Made by a program: the position numbers and the translations under genes
Notes under the pieces: generated by a model
Seen by the model: only the letters and a program-made list of their open reading frames with translations
The model's database searches: none
Told to the model about the DNA's origin: nothing
Assembly: GCA_029560585.1 (NCBI GenBank)
Contig: JAKQKQ010000329.1
Span: 1-46,467, forward strand
Direction of reading: 5' to 3'
Source of the DNA: Verrucomicrobiota bacterium
Lineage (GTDB): Bacteria > Verrucomicrobiota > Verrucomicrobiia > JADLBR01
Length of the DNA: 46,467 nucleotides
Part shown: positions 1-8,770 of the stretch, in pieces
Layout: every line of letters starts with the position of its first letter
Position numbering within the stretch: the first letter of the stretch is position 1

Positions 1-2
1 CC

Positions 3-2474
3 ATGCCCGCGGCACCGGCCCCCACTCCCCCATCCTCCCCCCAGCAGGCCTCGGACTCCGATCTCCAGACTCTTCAGTTCCTCGACGTCGATGCCACCGA
101 GATCCTCGCTGTGTACGAGCAGCTCACCGGCAAAATCCTCATCCGCGACCAGGGCCTCGCGGGCGTCAAGCTCTATGTCGACTCGCGCCGCCCCATCTCC
201 AAAGACGACCGCATCCACCTCATCGAGGCCACCCTGTTCCTTAACGGATTCACCCTCCTCCCCGACAAGGGCAATATGGTCCGTGTCATCGGTCCGTCCA
301 AAGGCCCCAACGTGGCCAACCAGGCCATCCTTCTCCTCTGTCGCGAAGAGGATGTTCCCCAGACCGATGATGTCGTCAGCTATTTCATGCCCCTCGAGTT
401 CCTCGATCCCACCGCAACCCAGCAGCTCTTCACCCAGTTGCTCCAGCCCCCAAACCCCTTCGCCAAAGTCGTCGCCGCCCCCAATGCCTCCGCCCTCATC
501 ATCACCGACAAGGGCAGCATCATCCACGAGCTGATCAAACTCCGCCAGCTGGTCGATGTCCCACCCTCTCGGCTCGCCACCGGATTCGTCCAGCTTGAAC
601 GCGCCGACGCGGAGCGCGTCACCCAGATTCTCAACGAGGTCATCGAATCGCGCAATACGGCCACGCAGGCCGCCATGCGCAGCGGAGGCGGCAGCATCGG
701 CCAGCCCCCGCCACAACCGCCCCCACAGAACGCCCCCGAAGCCCTGATCCAGGCTCTCAGCCGCGCCCGCGGCGGCGATCAGGCCACCGCGCGCGCAGGC
801 GCCGGCGCCAGCCAGGACTTCAACGTCCTCTCCCGCGATACGACCCTCGTCGCCGATCCCCGCACCAATCGGATCCTCGTCATCACCCACCCCGCCAATT
901 TCGAATATATACAACAACTCATCATGGAGTTCGACGTCGCCGTCGAACTCACCAAGCCCTTCATCCGTCCGCTCCGCTATATCCAGGCGTCCGAGGTCAT
1001 GCCCATCCTCTCCGAGGTTCTCACGGAGGAAGCCGACACACAGATCCGCACTTCCGAAGGCGGAGGCGTCTCCGCACCCAGCGCCGTCGGCGGCACCGGC
1101 ACCTCCCGCTCTGGCCTCAGCGGTTCGCGCACCGGCTCCTCCCGCACTTCCACGTCCGCTCGTTCACGCACCTCCTCCAGTGCCAGTTCCCGCGGCGCCT
1201 CCTCCTCGTCCTCCCGCGGTGGCAGGTCAGGCGGCCTCAACTCCGGTCGCTCCGGCGGTGCCGGTGGCCTCGTCTCAGAAGGAGGCCCCATGTCGATGTC
1301 CATCGGCAAGATCCGCCTCATCGCCGACGACCGATCCAACACCATCATGGTCATGGGCCCGCCAGAGTCCGTCACCAAGGTCGAAACCATCCTCGAGCAA
1401 CTCGACCAGCGTCCCAAACAAGTCTACCTCGCCGTCGTCATCGGACGGCTACGGCTCACTGAAAACCTCGATTACTCCGTCGATGTCTACCAAAAGTACT
1501 ACCCTGGCTCTTTCGTGGACCACAAACAGCCATGGAGGCAGAAGTCCTTCGGCGCCGCCGGCAGCTCGCGCGGTCGAGGCCTCGACCGCATGCTAGTTGA
1601 TCCGGATACTCTCACCTCGATGGCGGACTTTGCTAAAGCCGCCGCGGGCTTCAGCATCTACGGCTCCATCAGCAAGTCGATCGACGCCTTCCTCGAGGCC
1701 CTCGAATCCACAGGTCGCTTCGAGATCATATCCCGCCCGTCGGTCTACACCGCCAACAACCGCACCGCCTCCATCATCAGCGGCGATCGCGTCGCCGTCC
1801 CCGCCTCCACCTATCAGAGCGACACCGGCGACAACTTCCGCACCAACATCGAATACGAAGAGATCGTCCTCCAGATCGAGGTCACACCCCTCATCAATTC
1901 CCAAAACGAGATCACGCTCCAAGTCTACCAGCTCAATGAAACCCAGAACGGCTTCACGACTATCGACAATAACAAGATCCCCAATATCGCCACGCAAGAA
2001 CTCTCCACCGAGATCACCGTCGCCAATCGCGCCACCGTCTTGCTCGGTGGCCTCATTACCACCGATGTCTCAGACCTCTCCTCTGGCTTCCCCTTGCTTC
2101 ACCGCATACCCATCCTCGGCGCTCTCTTCGGCGGCAAGAGCAACACCGGCGATCGCAAGGAGCTCGTCGTCCTCATCCAGCCCATCGTCCTCGATAGTGA
2201 CGCCGACACCATGCGCAACACCACCGTCGAACTGGATCAGACGGATCTCGGCAACAAGTGGCTCGAGGCCAGCGGGATAACGAATGCAGCCCGCGGGGTC
2301 AGCACCGAGGTCGAAACCAGAAACTTTGAACTCGAACAGGCCAGGCGCCAGCGCCTCCTCCAACAACAGGCGCAGGAACCCGCCTTGCTCCCCTCGCAGT
2401 ACCCCGAGGCCCTGCCCGCCCTTGAACCCCAGCCAGCGACCAAGATCCCGCCAAAAGGTAAACCCCGCCGATAA
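3..2474 (+). CDS. Type II secretion-type secretin (GspD-like), 5' truncated
   Basis: Outer-membrane secretin that would form the export channel of a type II secretion (or related pilus) system. The readable 823 residues begin with an N0-like domain (LQFLDVDATEILAVYEQLTG, about residues 23-42) and continue through repeated N1-N3 modules. The C-terminal secretin domain follows at about 550-745, with VPASTYQSD, VLLGGLITT and LLHRIPILGALFGG as family hallmarks. A Ser/Arg/Gly-rich low-complexity stretch interrupts the N3 region at about 353-426. The tail is Gln/Pro-rich. No signal peptide is visible and the frame is open to the window edge, so the true start is probably upstream. No other secretion genes are in the window, so the system type is inferred from the secretin alone. 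Confidence 0.88.
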   Translation: MPAAPAPTPPSSPQQASDSDLQTLQFLDVDATEILAVYEQLTGKILIRDQGLAGVKLYVDSRRPISKDDRIHLIEATLFLNGFTLLPDKGNMVRVIGPSKGPNVANQAILLLCREEDVPQTDDVVSYFMPLEFLDPTATQQLFTQLLQPPNPFAKVVAAPNASALIITDKGSIIHELIKLRQLVDVPPSRLATGFVQLERADAERVTQILNEVIESRNTATQAAMRSGGGSIGQPPPQPPPQNAPEALIQALSRARGGDQATARAGAGASQDFNVLSRDTTLVADPRTNRILVITHPANFEYIQQLIMEFDVAVELTKPFIRPLRYIQASEVMPILSEVLTEEADTQIRTSEGGGVSAPSAVGGTGTSRSGLSGSRTGSSRTSTSARSRTSSSASSRGASSSSSRGGRSGGLNSGRSGGAGGLVSEGGPMSMSIGKIRLIADDRSNTIMVMGPPESVTKVETILEQLDQRPKQVYLAVVIGRLRLTENLDYSVDVYQKYYPGSFVDHKQPWRQKSFGAAGSSRGRGLDRMLVDPDTLTSMADFAKAAAGFSIYGSISKSIDAFLEALESTGRFEIISRPSVYTANNRTASIISGDRVAVPASTYQSDTGDNFRTNIEYEEIVLQIEVTPLINSQNEITLQVYQLNETQNGFTTIDNNKIPNIATQELSTEITVANRATVLLGGLITTDVSDLSSGFPLLHRIPILGALFGGKSNTGDRKELVVLIQPIVLDSDADTMRNTTVELDQTDLGNKWLEASGITNAARGVSTEVETRNFELEQARRQRLLQQQAQEPALLPSQYPEALPALEPQPATKIPPKGKPRR

Positions 2475-2620
2475 TCCCCTTTGACAGGCCGTCCGCCACG
2501 CCAGTTCACAGACGCGCTTCCAAGAAATATCCGATCACGGGCTATTGATGCGAACCCGCAGGATCGAGAGAATACGGCCCCAGCTACTGACTCGAAAATA
2601 GGGCGTATCGATCGGGTAGC

Positions 2621-2699
2621 GAAGGGCTTGCGCCCTTCGGCGTGGGACATGGGCAAGATGCCCATGCCACGGTTCCGTGGCACGGGCGTCCCGCCCGTG
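2621..2699. repeat. Cluster of four back-to-back hairpins (REP-like)
   Basis: Four perfect short inverted repeats lie end to end: GAAGGGC/GCCCTTC (2621-2638), CATGGGC/GCCCATG (2648-2666), CCACGG/CCGTGG (2667-2680) and CACGGGC/GCCCGTG (2681-2699). They fill the gap between two convergent genes, so they may also act as a bidirectional terminator. The spurious peptide MGILPM...TGGTPVP read from this element on the minus strand resembles peptides I remember from dispersed repeats of Verrucomicrobia and Planctomycetes; this is memory, not a search. Confidence 0.7.
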
Positions 2700-2808
2700 G
2701 CGCTGGCTGAGCGAACACCGAAGCCGAAGCGTCGGCCGTAATTCGAGTGACGAAAAACGCTCCAGGGGCCGTGTTTCAGAGCGCGGTCTTCCTTTGAGCC
2801 TGCATATT

Positions 2809-4005
2809 TCACGCGCGCAGCGCCATCGCGACAGGGAGACTCGCGGCCCGGACGGCCGGAAACACCCCGCCGATCAGCCCGATCATCAGCGCGCCGGCCA
2901 CCCCCCCGAACAGCAGCCCCGGCGTCACGTCGAGCTGGAAAGCAACTTGGCTGAAGCTCTGCCAGTTCATCGTGGCGGCCTGGAAGCCATCAAAGATGAC
3001 GTAGCCCAACCCGCCCCCCACACCCCCTCCGATAAGGGCGAGACATAGCGATTCCGCCAGCACCGAGACCATGACCGCCCCACCGCCAAAACCCAGGGCC
3101 CGGAACGTGGCGATCTCCCGCGTCCTCGCCGACACCGCCGTGTACATCGTGTTCAGCGCCCCGAAGACCGCGCCCACGGCCATCAGCGCCGCAATGGTCA
3201 CGCCAAGCCCCGTGACAACGCGGTAGACCGTTCTCGACTGCTCGATGAAGTAATCCGTCTGCCTCACCACCTTCACGTTCAGCCTCGGATCGGCCTCCAG
3301 CACTTCGCGGAATCGCCCAAAGGCCTCCGGCGATTGCAGCCTCGCGAGCACCGACTGGTAGGAATTGCCGCGCTCGTACGCGCCCTGCAACACCACGGCG
3401 TCCGTCCAGATCTCCGATTCCGGCAACCCCCCGTTGGCCTCGAAAAACCCCACGATCTTCCACTGGTGCCGACCGACATGCAGCGTGGCCCCCAGGTCGA
3501 GCCCCGCGAATGCGCGGGCCGCCCCGACCCCGACGATCACCTCGCCACGACCCGGCTGAAAGCGCCGACCCGCCACGATCCGGACCGCGTCGCTCACGCC
3601 AAAGGCCCTGGCGTCCACCCCGCGCAATGGCACGTTCGCGTCGGTGCCGCTGGACCGCTTCGGGAGATTAATGATCACGAAGAGCTGCGCCGACACCAGC
3701 GGGCCCTGGTCAGACCGGGCGATGCCCGGCGCATCGGCGATCCAGTGGACCGATCGCCCCCCAAAGATACTCATCATCTCCGTGTCCGAACCCGCCCGCA
3801 TCACCATCGCCACGCCGGGATCGCCGGACACGACCATCGTCCGGCGAAACCCTTCTCCTATCGACAGGACCGCAACGAAGACCAGCACCACCCCCGCGAT
3901 GCCAAACATCGTCGCCACCGACGAGCCCTTCCTCTCCATCACGGTCGAGAGGCCCATCCGCGTCATCGCACCGACCTGCGAGATCCAGTTGGCCCACCCG
4001 CGCAT
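2809..4005 (-). CDS. ABC transporter permease (FtsX/MacB type), second permease
   Basis: Inner-membrane permease of a MacAB-like exporter, 398 residues. An N-terminal membrane helix (about 33-50) is followed by a large extracytoplasmic MacB-PCD-like domain. Three C-terminal helices carry the FtsX signature (VSARTREIATFRALGFGG, about 290-307). It is the last gene of a four-gene leftward operon and starts 2 bases after the preceding permease stops. Two different permease genes imply a heterodimer rather than the MacB homodimer with fused ATPase. The substrate is unknown; related systems export lipoproteins, peptides or drugs. Confidence 0.87.
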   Translation of the reverse strand: MRGWANWISQVGAMTRMGLSTVMERKGSSVATMFGIAGVVLVFVAVLSIGEGFRRTMVVSGDPGVAMVMRAGSDTEMMSIFGGRSVHWIADAPGIARSDQGPLVSAQLFVIINLPKRSSGTDANVPLRGVDARAFGVSDAVRIVAGRRFQPGRGEVIVGVGAARAFAGLDLGATLHVGRHQWKIVGFFEANGGLPESEIWTDAVVLQGAYERGNSYQSVLARLQSPEAFGRFREVLEADPRLNVKVVRQTDYFIEQSRTVYRVVTGLGVTIAALMAVGAVFGALNTMYTAVSARTREIATFRALGFGGGAVMVSVLAESLCLALIGGGVGGGLGYVIFDGFQAATMNWQSFSQVAFQLDVTPGLLFGGVAGALMIGLIGGVFPAVRAASLPVAMALRA

Positions 4006-4007
4006 GG

Positions 4008-5162
4008 TCAGGTCCTCCTCAACGCCTCGGCGATCTGCAGCCGCATCGCCTCCGCCGCCGGCAGAATCCCCGCGGCAAGCCCTAGCCCCAGCGCCCAGGC
4101 TATGCCGCTGAAAACGTCGCGCCTCGGAAAATAGAACATGGGCAGCGCGCCCCCGGTCGGATCACCCCTCGATATCATCACCCACGCGGTCGCCAACCCA
4201 AGGCATCCGCCTAGCACCGCAAGGAAACACGACTCCCCCAGCACCAGCATCATCACCCGCTCGTTCGAGAACCCCATCGACTTCATCACGCCCCATTCCT
4301 CCGTGCGCTCGCGCACCGATTGGGCCATGGTGTTCCACGCCACCAGCAAGATCGTGAAAAATACGGCGCTCAGGATTCCGGCGATAATCGCCGTGATGTC
4401 CCCAATCTGCCTCGCCCATCCGGCAAGGAATGCCCCCTCCGTTTCCGACTTGGTCTCCGTCGGCGCGTTCCGGAACTCCTCGTCGATGCGCCGCGCCACA
4501 TCCGCGGCGGCCTTCGGATCCCGCACGCGCACCATGTACCATCCCACGAGCCCACGCCCGTACTGCCGCGTCTCATCCAGATAGTCGTAGTGCAGCAGAA
4601 AATTCGTCGTGTCCGTCCCCGGGTCGGCGGCGTCGTAGATGCCCACGATATCGAACTCCCAGTGGAACTCGCCGCCCTTCTTGGGCCAGACCGTGGCCTG
4701 CAGCGGGATCCGATCACCCACCTTCCAACCAAACCTCTCCGCCGTGCGGCGCCCCACGATCGCCCCCGTCCGCGTCCTGAACCACGCCTCCCTCTGCGCC
4801 TCCGGCAGCAGATACTCCGGGTATATATGGAGGTATTGCTCCGGCATCACGGCCATCTGCGCAAAAAAATTCTTCGGGTCCCGATAAATACCCCCGAACC
4901 ATGTCGCGTGCGAGACGTGCCGCACTCCCGGGATCCCCGCGATCCGCCTCAGATAGCTCTGCGGCAACACCTGCCCGATCGATACCCGATGGCGCACCAG
5001 CAACCGATCGGCACCGGCTAGGCTCACGCCCTGATCCAGGGCCCGCTCCACCGCACAGAGATAACCATAGAGGAGGAATGCCACGAGGATCGACAGCAGC
5101 GTCAGGACACTCCTGGCCTTCTTGCGCAAAATGTTGCTCCAGATGAGCGGCAGGAACCTCAT
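4008..5162 (-). CDS. ABC transporter permease (FtsX/MacB type), first permease
   Basis: A 384-residue permease with one N-terminal helix (about 18-38), a roughly 220-residue extracytoplasmic domain and three C-terminal helices. The FtsX-type loop SVRERTEEWGVMKSMGFSNE lies between the second and third helices. Its ATG overlaps the stop of the ATPase gene by 4 bases (5159-5162), so translation is probably coupled. It differs clearly from the other permease in its periplasmic domain, which supports a heteromeric channel. The partner ATPase and adaptor are encoded immediately upstream. Confidence 0.87.
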   Translation of the reverse strand: MRFLPLIWSNILRKKARSVLTLLSILVAFLLYGYLCAVERALDQGVSLAGADRLLVRHRVSIGQVLPQSYLRRIAGIPGVRHVSHATWFGGIYRDPKNFFAQMAVMPEQYLHIYPEYLLPEAQREAWFRTRTGAIVGRRTAERFGWKVGDRIPLQATVWPKKGGEFHWEFDIVGIYDAADPGTDTTNFLLHYDYLDETRQYGRGLVGWYMVRVRDPKAAADVARRIDEEFRNAPTETKSETEGAFLAGWARQIGDITAIIAGILSAVFFTILLVAWNTMAQSVRERTEEWGVMKSMGFSNERVMMLVLGESCFLAVLGGCLGLATAWVMISRGDPTGGALPMFYFPRRDVFSGIAWALGLGLAAGILPAAEAMRLQIAEALRRT

Positions 5163-5872
5163 GCGGTCGCCTCGGCCGAGAGCTGCCCTTTGTCGAGGTG
5201 CACCACGCGCGTCGCCCGCGCCGATGCGTGGGGATCGTGGGTCACCATGATGATGGTCTTGCCATGATCCCTATTCAACGCCTGGAGGAGCCCCAGGATC
5301 TCATCGCCCGACTTTCGATCTAGGTCGCCCGTCGGCTCATCGCAGAGGAGCAGCGTCGGATCGGTCACGATGGCGCGGGCGATGCCCACTCGCTGCTGTT
5401 CCCCGCCGGAGAGCTGCCGCGGGTAGTGGTTCACTCGATGGGACAGCCCGACCATCGAAAGCGCGATCGCGGCCTGCCGCCGGCGGCGCGCCCGGGCCAG
5501 CGGCGTCAGGAGCAGCGGCAATTCCACGTTTCGCTGCGCGCTCAATACCGGCAGGAGATTGTAGAACTGGAACACCAGGCCCACGTGCCGCCCCCGCCAC
5601 TCCGCCAGTTTCCGATCCGCAAGCCGATCGATCCGCTCGCCGCCGATCATGATCTCGCCCCGCGTCGGACGATCCAGGCCCCCGATCAAATTCAGCAAGG
5701 TGCTCTTCCCTGAACCAGACGGCCCCATGAGCGCCAGGAACTCGCCCCTGCCAACCTCGAGATCCAACCCGTGGAGAATGCGCAACACCTCATCGCCGCG
5801 CCGAAAGACCTTGTCGACCCCTCGAACGCATACCAGCGCCCGCTCTCCCGATGTGCCCAGCACCGCACTCAT
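5159..5872 (-). CDS. ABC transporter ATP-binding protein (MacB/LolD type)
   Basis: Cytoplasmic ATPase of the exporter, 237 residues. It has Walker [10 protein letters not shown] at 50-58, Q-loop VFQFYNLLP at 100-108, signature LSGGEQQ at 154-160, Walker B LLLCDEP at 174-180 and an H-loop in VTHDP. Length and motifs match the LolD/MacB ATPase family. Its ATG overlaps the end of the adaptor gene and its stop overlaps the start of the first permease, both by 4 bases, so adaptor, ATPase and permeases are one translational unit. Confidence 0.93.
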   Translation of the reverse strand: MSAVLGTSGERALVCVRGVDKVFRRGDEVLRILHGLDLEVGRGEFLALMGPSGSGKSTLLNLIGGLDRPTRGEIMIGGERIDRLADRKLAEWRGRHVGLVFQFYNLLPVLSAQRNVELPLLLTPLARARRRRQAAIALSMVGLSHRVNHYPRQLSGGEQQRVGIARAIVTDPTLLLCDEPTGDLDRKSGDEILGLLQALNRDHGKTIIMVTHDPHASARATRVVHLDKGQLSAEATA

Positions 5873-7086
5873 GGTGACACTTGACGCACCCGCTTCCCGG
5901 GAACGAGATCGAGCGCCCCATCGAGCACGATCACATCGCCCAGCGCCAGTCCCTCGATCACCGACGCGCCGTCGGTGCCGAACATGCCGACGGCCACGGT
6001 CCTCGCCTCCAATCGACCGCCCGACACCAGCCAGACGGTATCTCTCCCATCCTTTCGGAACAGGGCCGACCGCGGTATGAGCACGCCGGCCTTCGCACCA
6101 GCGCCACCCTCGGCCTCCAGAAAAGCAACTTTGACGCCCATCTCCGGCAATATCCTCGGATCAAGTTTGTCGAAACCGATGCGGACCTTGACCGACGCCT
6201 TCTGCCGGTCCGCCGTCGGGATGATCGCGATCACCTTGCAGGGTATTTTCCAGTCCGGATAGGCGTCCAGCGATGCCTCGACTTCTTGGCCGGAGCGCAC
6301 CCGCTTGATGTAGCTCTCGTTCACATCGACTTCGATCTCCAACGAACCCATGTCCACGATCGTGCCGATGCCCGTCCGCGTGAACCCGCCCCCCGCCGAC
6401 ACCGGCGAGATCATCTCCCCGGGCTGGGCGTCCTTCGAGACCGCGACGCCCGCAAAAGGTGCGCGCACCACCGTGTCCTCAACCTGCCGCTTCCACACCG
6501 CCACCTGGCGCTCCGCAACCGTGCATTCCGCCGTCTGCCGCTCGAGCCGCGCCTGCAACGACTTGGCCTCGGCCTCCGCGGTGTCTAATTCTGCCGCGCT
6601 CACGACCTTGTCCGATGTCAGCCGCGTCGTTCGGCTCAGTTGCTTCTCGGCCTCGATCAGCCGGACGTGCGTCTCCGCCAGGGCGGACCTCGCCGAGGCC
6701 ACCTCCGCCTCCGCCAGCTCCAGGTTCGCCCGCGCATTGGAATCATCCAGACGCGCCAACACCTGCCCCGCGCCGACCCGCATCCCCTCCTCGAATAGGA
6801 CCTCCATCACTTTGCCCGTGATCTTTGAGGACACCGTTGTCTGAAGGCGCGCGACCACGTATCCCGAGGCATCAAGGACCGATCGTCTCTCCCCTGCCGC
6901 GACGGACTCGCTCACCGCCATCGTCTTCAATTCGATCGGCTGCCCCACGGACCACCAGATCGCAATCGCGACGCCGCCCACGGCCACCGCAATCCAGACC
7001 GCCCAGCTCCAGCCACGCGCCAATGCCCCGCCCTCGTCGTCCCGGTCAATCCGCAGATCTCCCAAGCTCACGTCACCCTGATTCAT
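5869..7086 (-). CDS. Periplasmic adaptor (HlyD/MacA-like membrane fusion protein)
   Basis: Adaptor protein of 405 residues anchored by one N-terminal helix (about 27-47). A split biotinyl-lipoyl domain (KITGKVMEVLFEEGMRVGAG and APFAGVAVSKDAQPGEMISP) brackets a long coiled-coil hairpin rich in Ala, Glu and Arg. Beta-barrel and membrane-proximal domains follow. I chose the ATG at 7086, preceded by AGGA, rather than an upstream start at 7284 that adds 66 residues without family character. It is the first gene of the exporter operon. No TolC-like partner is in the window, so the outer-membrane component must be elsewhere. Confidence 0.87.
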   Translation of the reverse strand: MNQGDVSLGDLRIDRDDEGGALARGWSWAVWIAVAVGGVAIAIWWSVGQPIELKTMAVSESVAAGERRSVLDASGYVVARLQTTVSSKITGKVMEVLFEEGMRVGAGQVLARLDDSNARANLELAEAEVASARSALAETHVRLIEAEKQLSRTTRLTSDKVVSAAELDTAEAEAKSLQARLERQTAECTVAERQVAVWKRQVEDTVVRAPFAGVAVSKDAQPGEMISPVSAGGGFTRTGIGTIVDMGSLEIEVDVNESYIKRVRSGQEVEASLDAYPDWKIPCKVIAIIPTADRQKASVKVRIGFDKLDPRILPEMGVKVAFLEAEGGAGAKAGVLIPRSALFRKDGRDTVWLVSGGRLEARTVAVGMFGTDGASVIEGLALGDVIVLDGALDLVPGKRVRQVSP

Positions 7087-7296
7087 GCGCTTATCCTGCT
7101 CGACGCCCGACAATTTGAAAGTCCGATAAATGCCCGTAACGGCTGCCACCATCCGATGGGCGTGGGAGGGACGCCGACCTGAGTCTGCCTCAAAACGTAA
7201 TTGTCCCGTGAGAACAACAGATTTCAACGCCCAACAAACATCATCGATGTCCCGTGGCTCATGGCCCTTCGATGGATGCGCCATGCGGGCATCCTG

Positions 7297-7372
7297 GGGA
7301 GGGCCCGCGGCCTCGCGGACCGGGTTGGCCCGGGCGTTTCGCGGCTGGTGACGTCCTTCAACGGGCTGCTAG
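7297..7372 (+). repeat. Dispersed repeat, copy A (shares core with 18300 and 42281)
   Basis: The core around CCTCGCGGACCGGGTTGGCC and the end TTCAACGGGCTGCTAG match, in opposite orientation, the longer element near 42234-42428. A third relative is at 18300-18421. The repeat covers the intergenic stretch between the exporter operon and the larA-like gene. Its terminal CTA forms the stop codon of the larA-like gene on the minus strand, so insertion or spread of the element may have reshaped that gene's 3' end. Confidence 0.6.
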
Positions 7373-8682
7373 CCCTTCGCCCAGGTCGGGGGGCTCTTGA
7401 GCCTATAGAGCATCTCGCCGGCCTTTGGAACGAGCAGGACGCCCTCGCCTTCGCGCCCGGCGTAGTCCTCCTGGCGGATCGATGCCGGATCGCGGTATCC
7501 CATGTTGATCTTCCGGCACGTCGCCTCCGGGATCCCCGTGGCGAGCGTCACCTTCGCGCGGCAGCGCTCGATCCCCGCAACCGCGTCGTACTCGCCAATC
7601 CCACGCACGTGCGTGCTGTGGGCCACGACGCCCCACGGATAGCCCTTGAACTTGTCCCACTGTTTCAGGAAATAGTCTCGGCAGTGGTAGCCGATCTCCT
7701 CAATGAGGCGCCCGTGCGTCACCGAAATCTCATGTATGTGGGGGGCATAGATGATCAGTTCGCCGCCGTCCGCCAGCACCGGCTCGAGCTTGTACATGCA
7801 CTTCCCGCCCACCCAGAGCTCGTCATACATCGGGGGCGCGCATGAGAGTATCGTGTGGAAGGGCCGATCCTTGTAGATGATGTGCCGTCTGTCGGACATG
7901 TCCGATGCCGCGTCCCACGCCGCCTCGGGCGTGCCGAAGTAAAGCCCCGCGAGCCCCGTGCCCTCCACCACCATCGCGAAGCATCGCCGCTCCACGGGGA
8001 TCAGCGCCGCCGCGCGATCCACCACCTTCCGCACCGGTGTCCACTTCGTCCCGATGATCTTCGGGTTGGTCACCACCGCCCCCAGCCAATGGAAAAAGTT
8101 CAATAGATCTGGCCCGCTGATTCCCGGGAAAAAATACTTGTTCCCCCCGGAGAAGCCCACGACCTCGTGCGGAAACACCGGCCCCACCACGATCAGTTCG
8201 TCATACTCCAGCGCGTGCCTGTTGATCTCGACGCGGACCTCCATCTCGAACAGCCCCCCCGAAAGCTCGCGTATGTCGCCGGCCGGGATGCGCCCGATCT
8301 CGCGCAGCTCGGACGGGTCGTCCCAGGCGTGATTCAGAAACTTCACCTTCCCGTACCCGCCCGAACGCTCGGCCGACGTTAGCTCAAGCCGCTTCTGGAT
8401 CGCAGACTCCTCCATCGGCGGGTGGGTGCCGAGCGCGATCATGACATCCAGCGCCTTCGCGACCCCGCCGATCTGATCGAAGATCGCCTTGAACATCATC
8501 CCCACCGGCGCCGTCCGCGTATGGTCTGGCACGACCAGTAGCACGCGCCTCCCCGTGTACCGCCCCACGGGCAGCGCCACGCCCACGAGCCCCCGCGCCT
8601 TGGCGTCCCCCACCACCGCGCCCGGAAGCGCCTCCACCCTGAGCGCCTTCTCCAATCCAGCCCCTGCCGTTTCGATTGCCAT
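7369..8682 (-). CDS. LarA-like DUF2088 protein (nickel-pincer racemase family)
   Basis: A 437-residue homologue of LarA, the lactate racemase that uses the nickel-pincer nucleotide cofactor; other members racemise or epimerise different alpha-hydroxy acids. Family motifs are PDHTRTAP (near 57-64), ALGTHPP, NHAWDD and GPVFPHEVVGFSGGNKYFFP, whose Lys matches the LarA residue that carries the cofactor. I chose the ATG at 8682 because GAAGGAG lies just upstream; an alternative start at 8835 adds 51 residues without family character. It follows a LacI-type regulator on the same strand after 88 bases, so that regulator probably controls it. No larB, larC or larE genes are visible. The substrate cannot be read from the sequence. 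Confidence 0.83.
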   Translation of the reverse strand: MAIETAGAGLEKALRVEALPGAVVGDAKARGLVGVALPVGRYTGRRVLLVVPDHTRTAPVGMMFKAIFDQIGGVAKALDVMIALGTHPPMEESAIQKRLELTSAERSGGYGKVKFLNHAWDDPSELREIGRIPAGDIRELSGGLFEMEVRVEINRHALEYDELIVVGPVFPHEVVGFSGGNKYFFPGISGPDLLNFFHWLGAVVTNPKIIGTKWTPVRKVVDRAAALIPVERRCFAMVVEGTGLAGLYFGTPEAAWDAASDMSDRRHIIYKDRPFHTILSCAPPMYDELWVGGKCMYKLEPVLADGGELIIYAPHIHEISVTHGRLIEEIGYHCRDYFLKQWDKFKGYPWGVVAHSTHVRGIGEYDAVAGIERCRAKVTLATGIPEATCRKINMGYRDPASIRQEDYAGREGEGVLLVPKAGEMLYRLKSPPTWAKG

Positions 8683-8770
8683 TCGAATCTCCTTCACAGC
8701 CTTCAACCGCCGACAGGCCCAAAAGTCAAGCGGCCCAACGCCGGTGTCGCCCCCCCAAAAAAAACACGGT

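Noticed and set aside
2481-2741. Short frame after the secretin containing MGKMPMPR-like peptide
   Set aside because: It is a translation of the hairpin cluster, not a gene.
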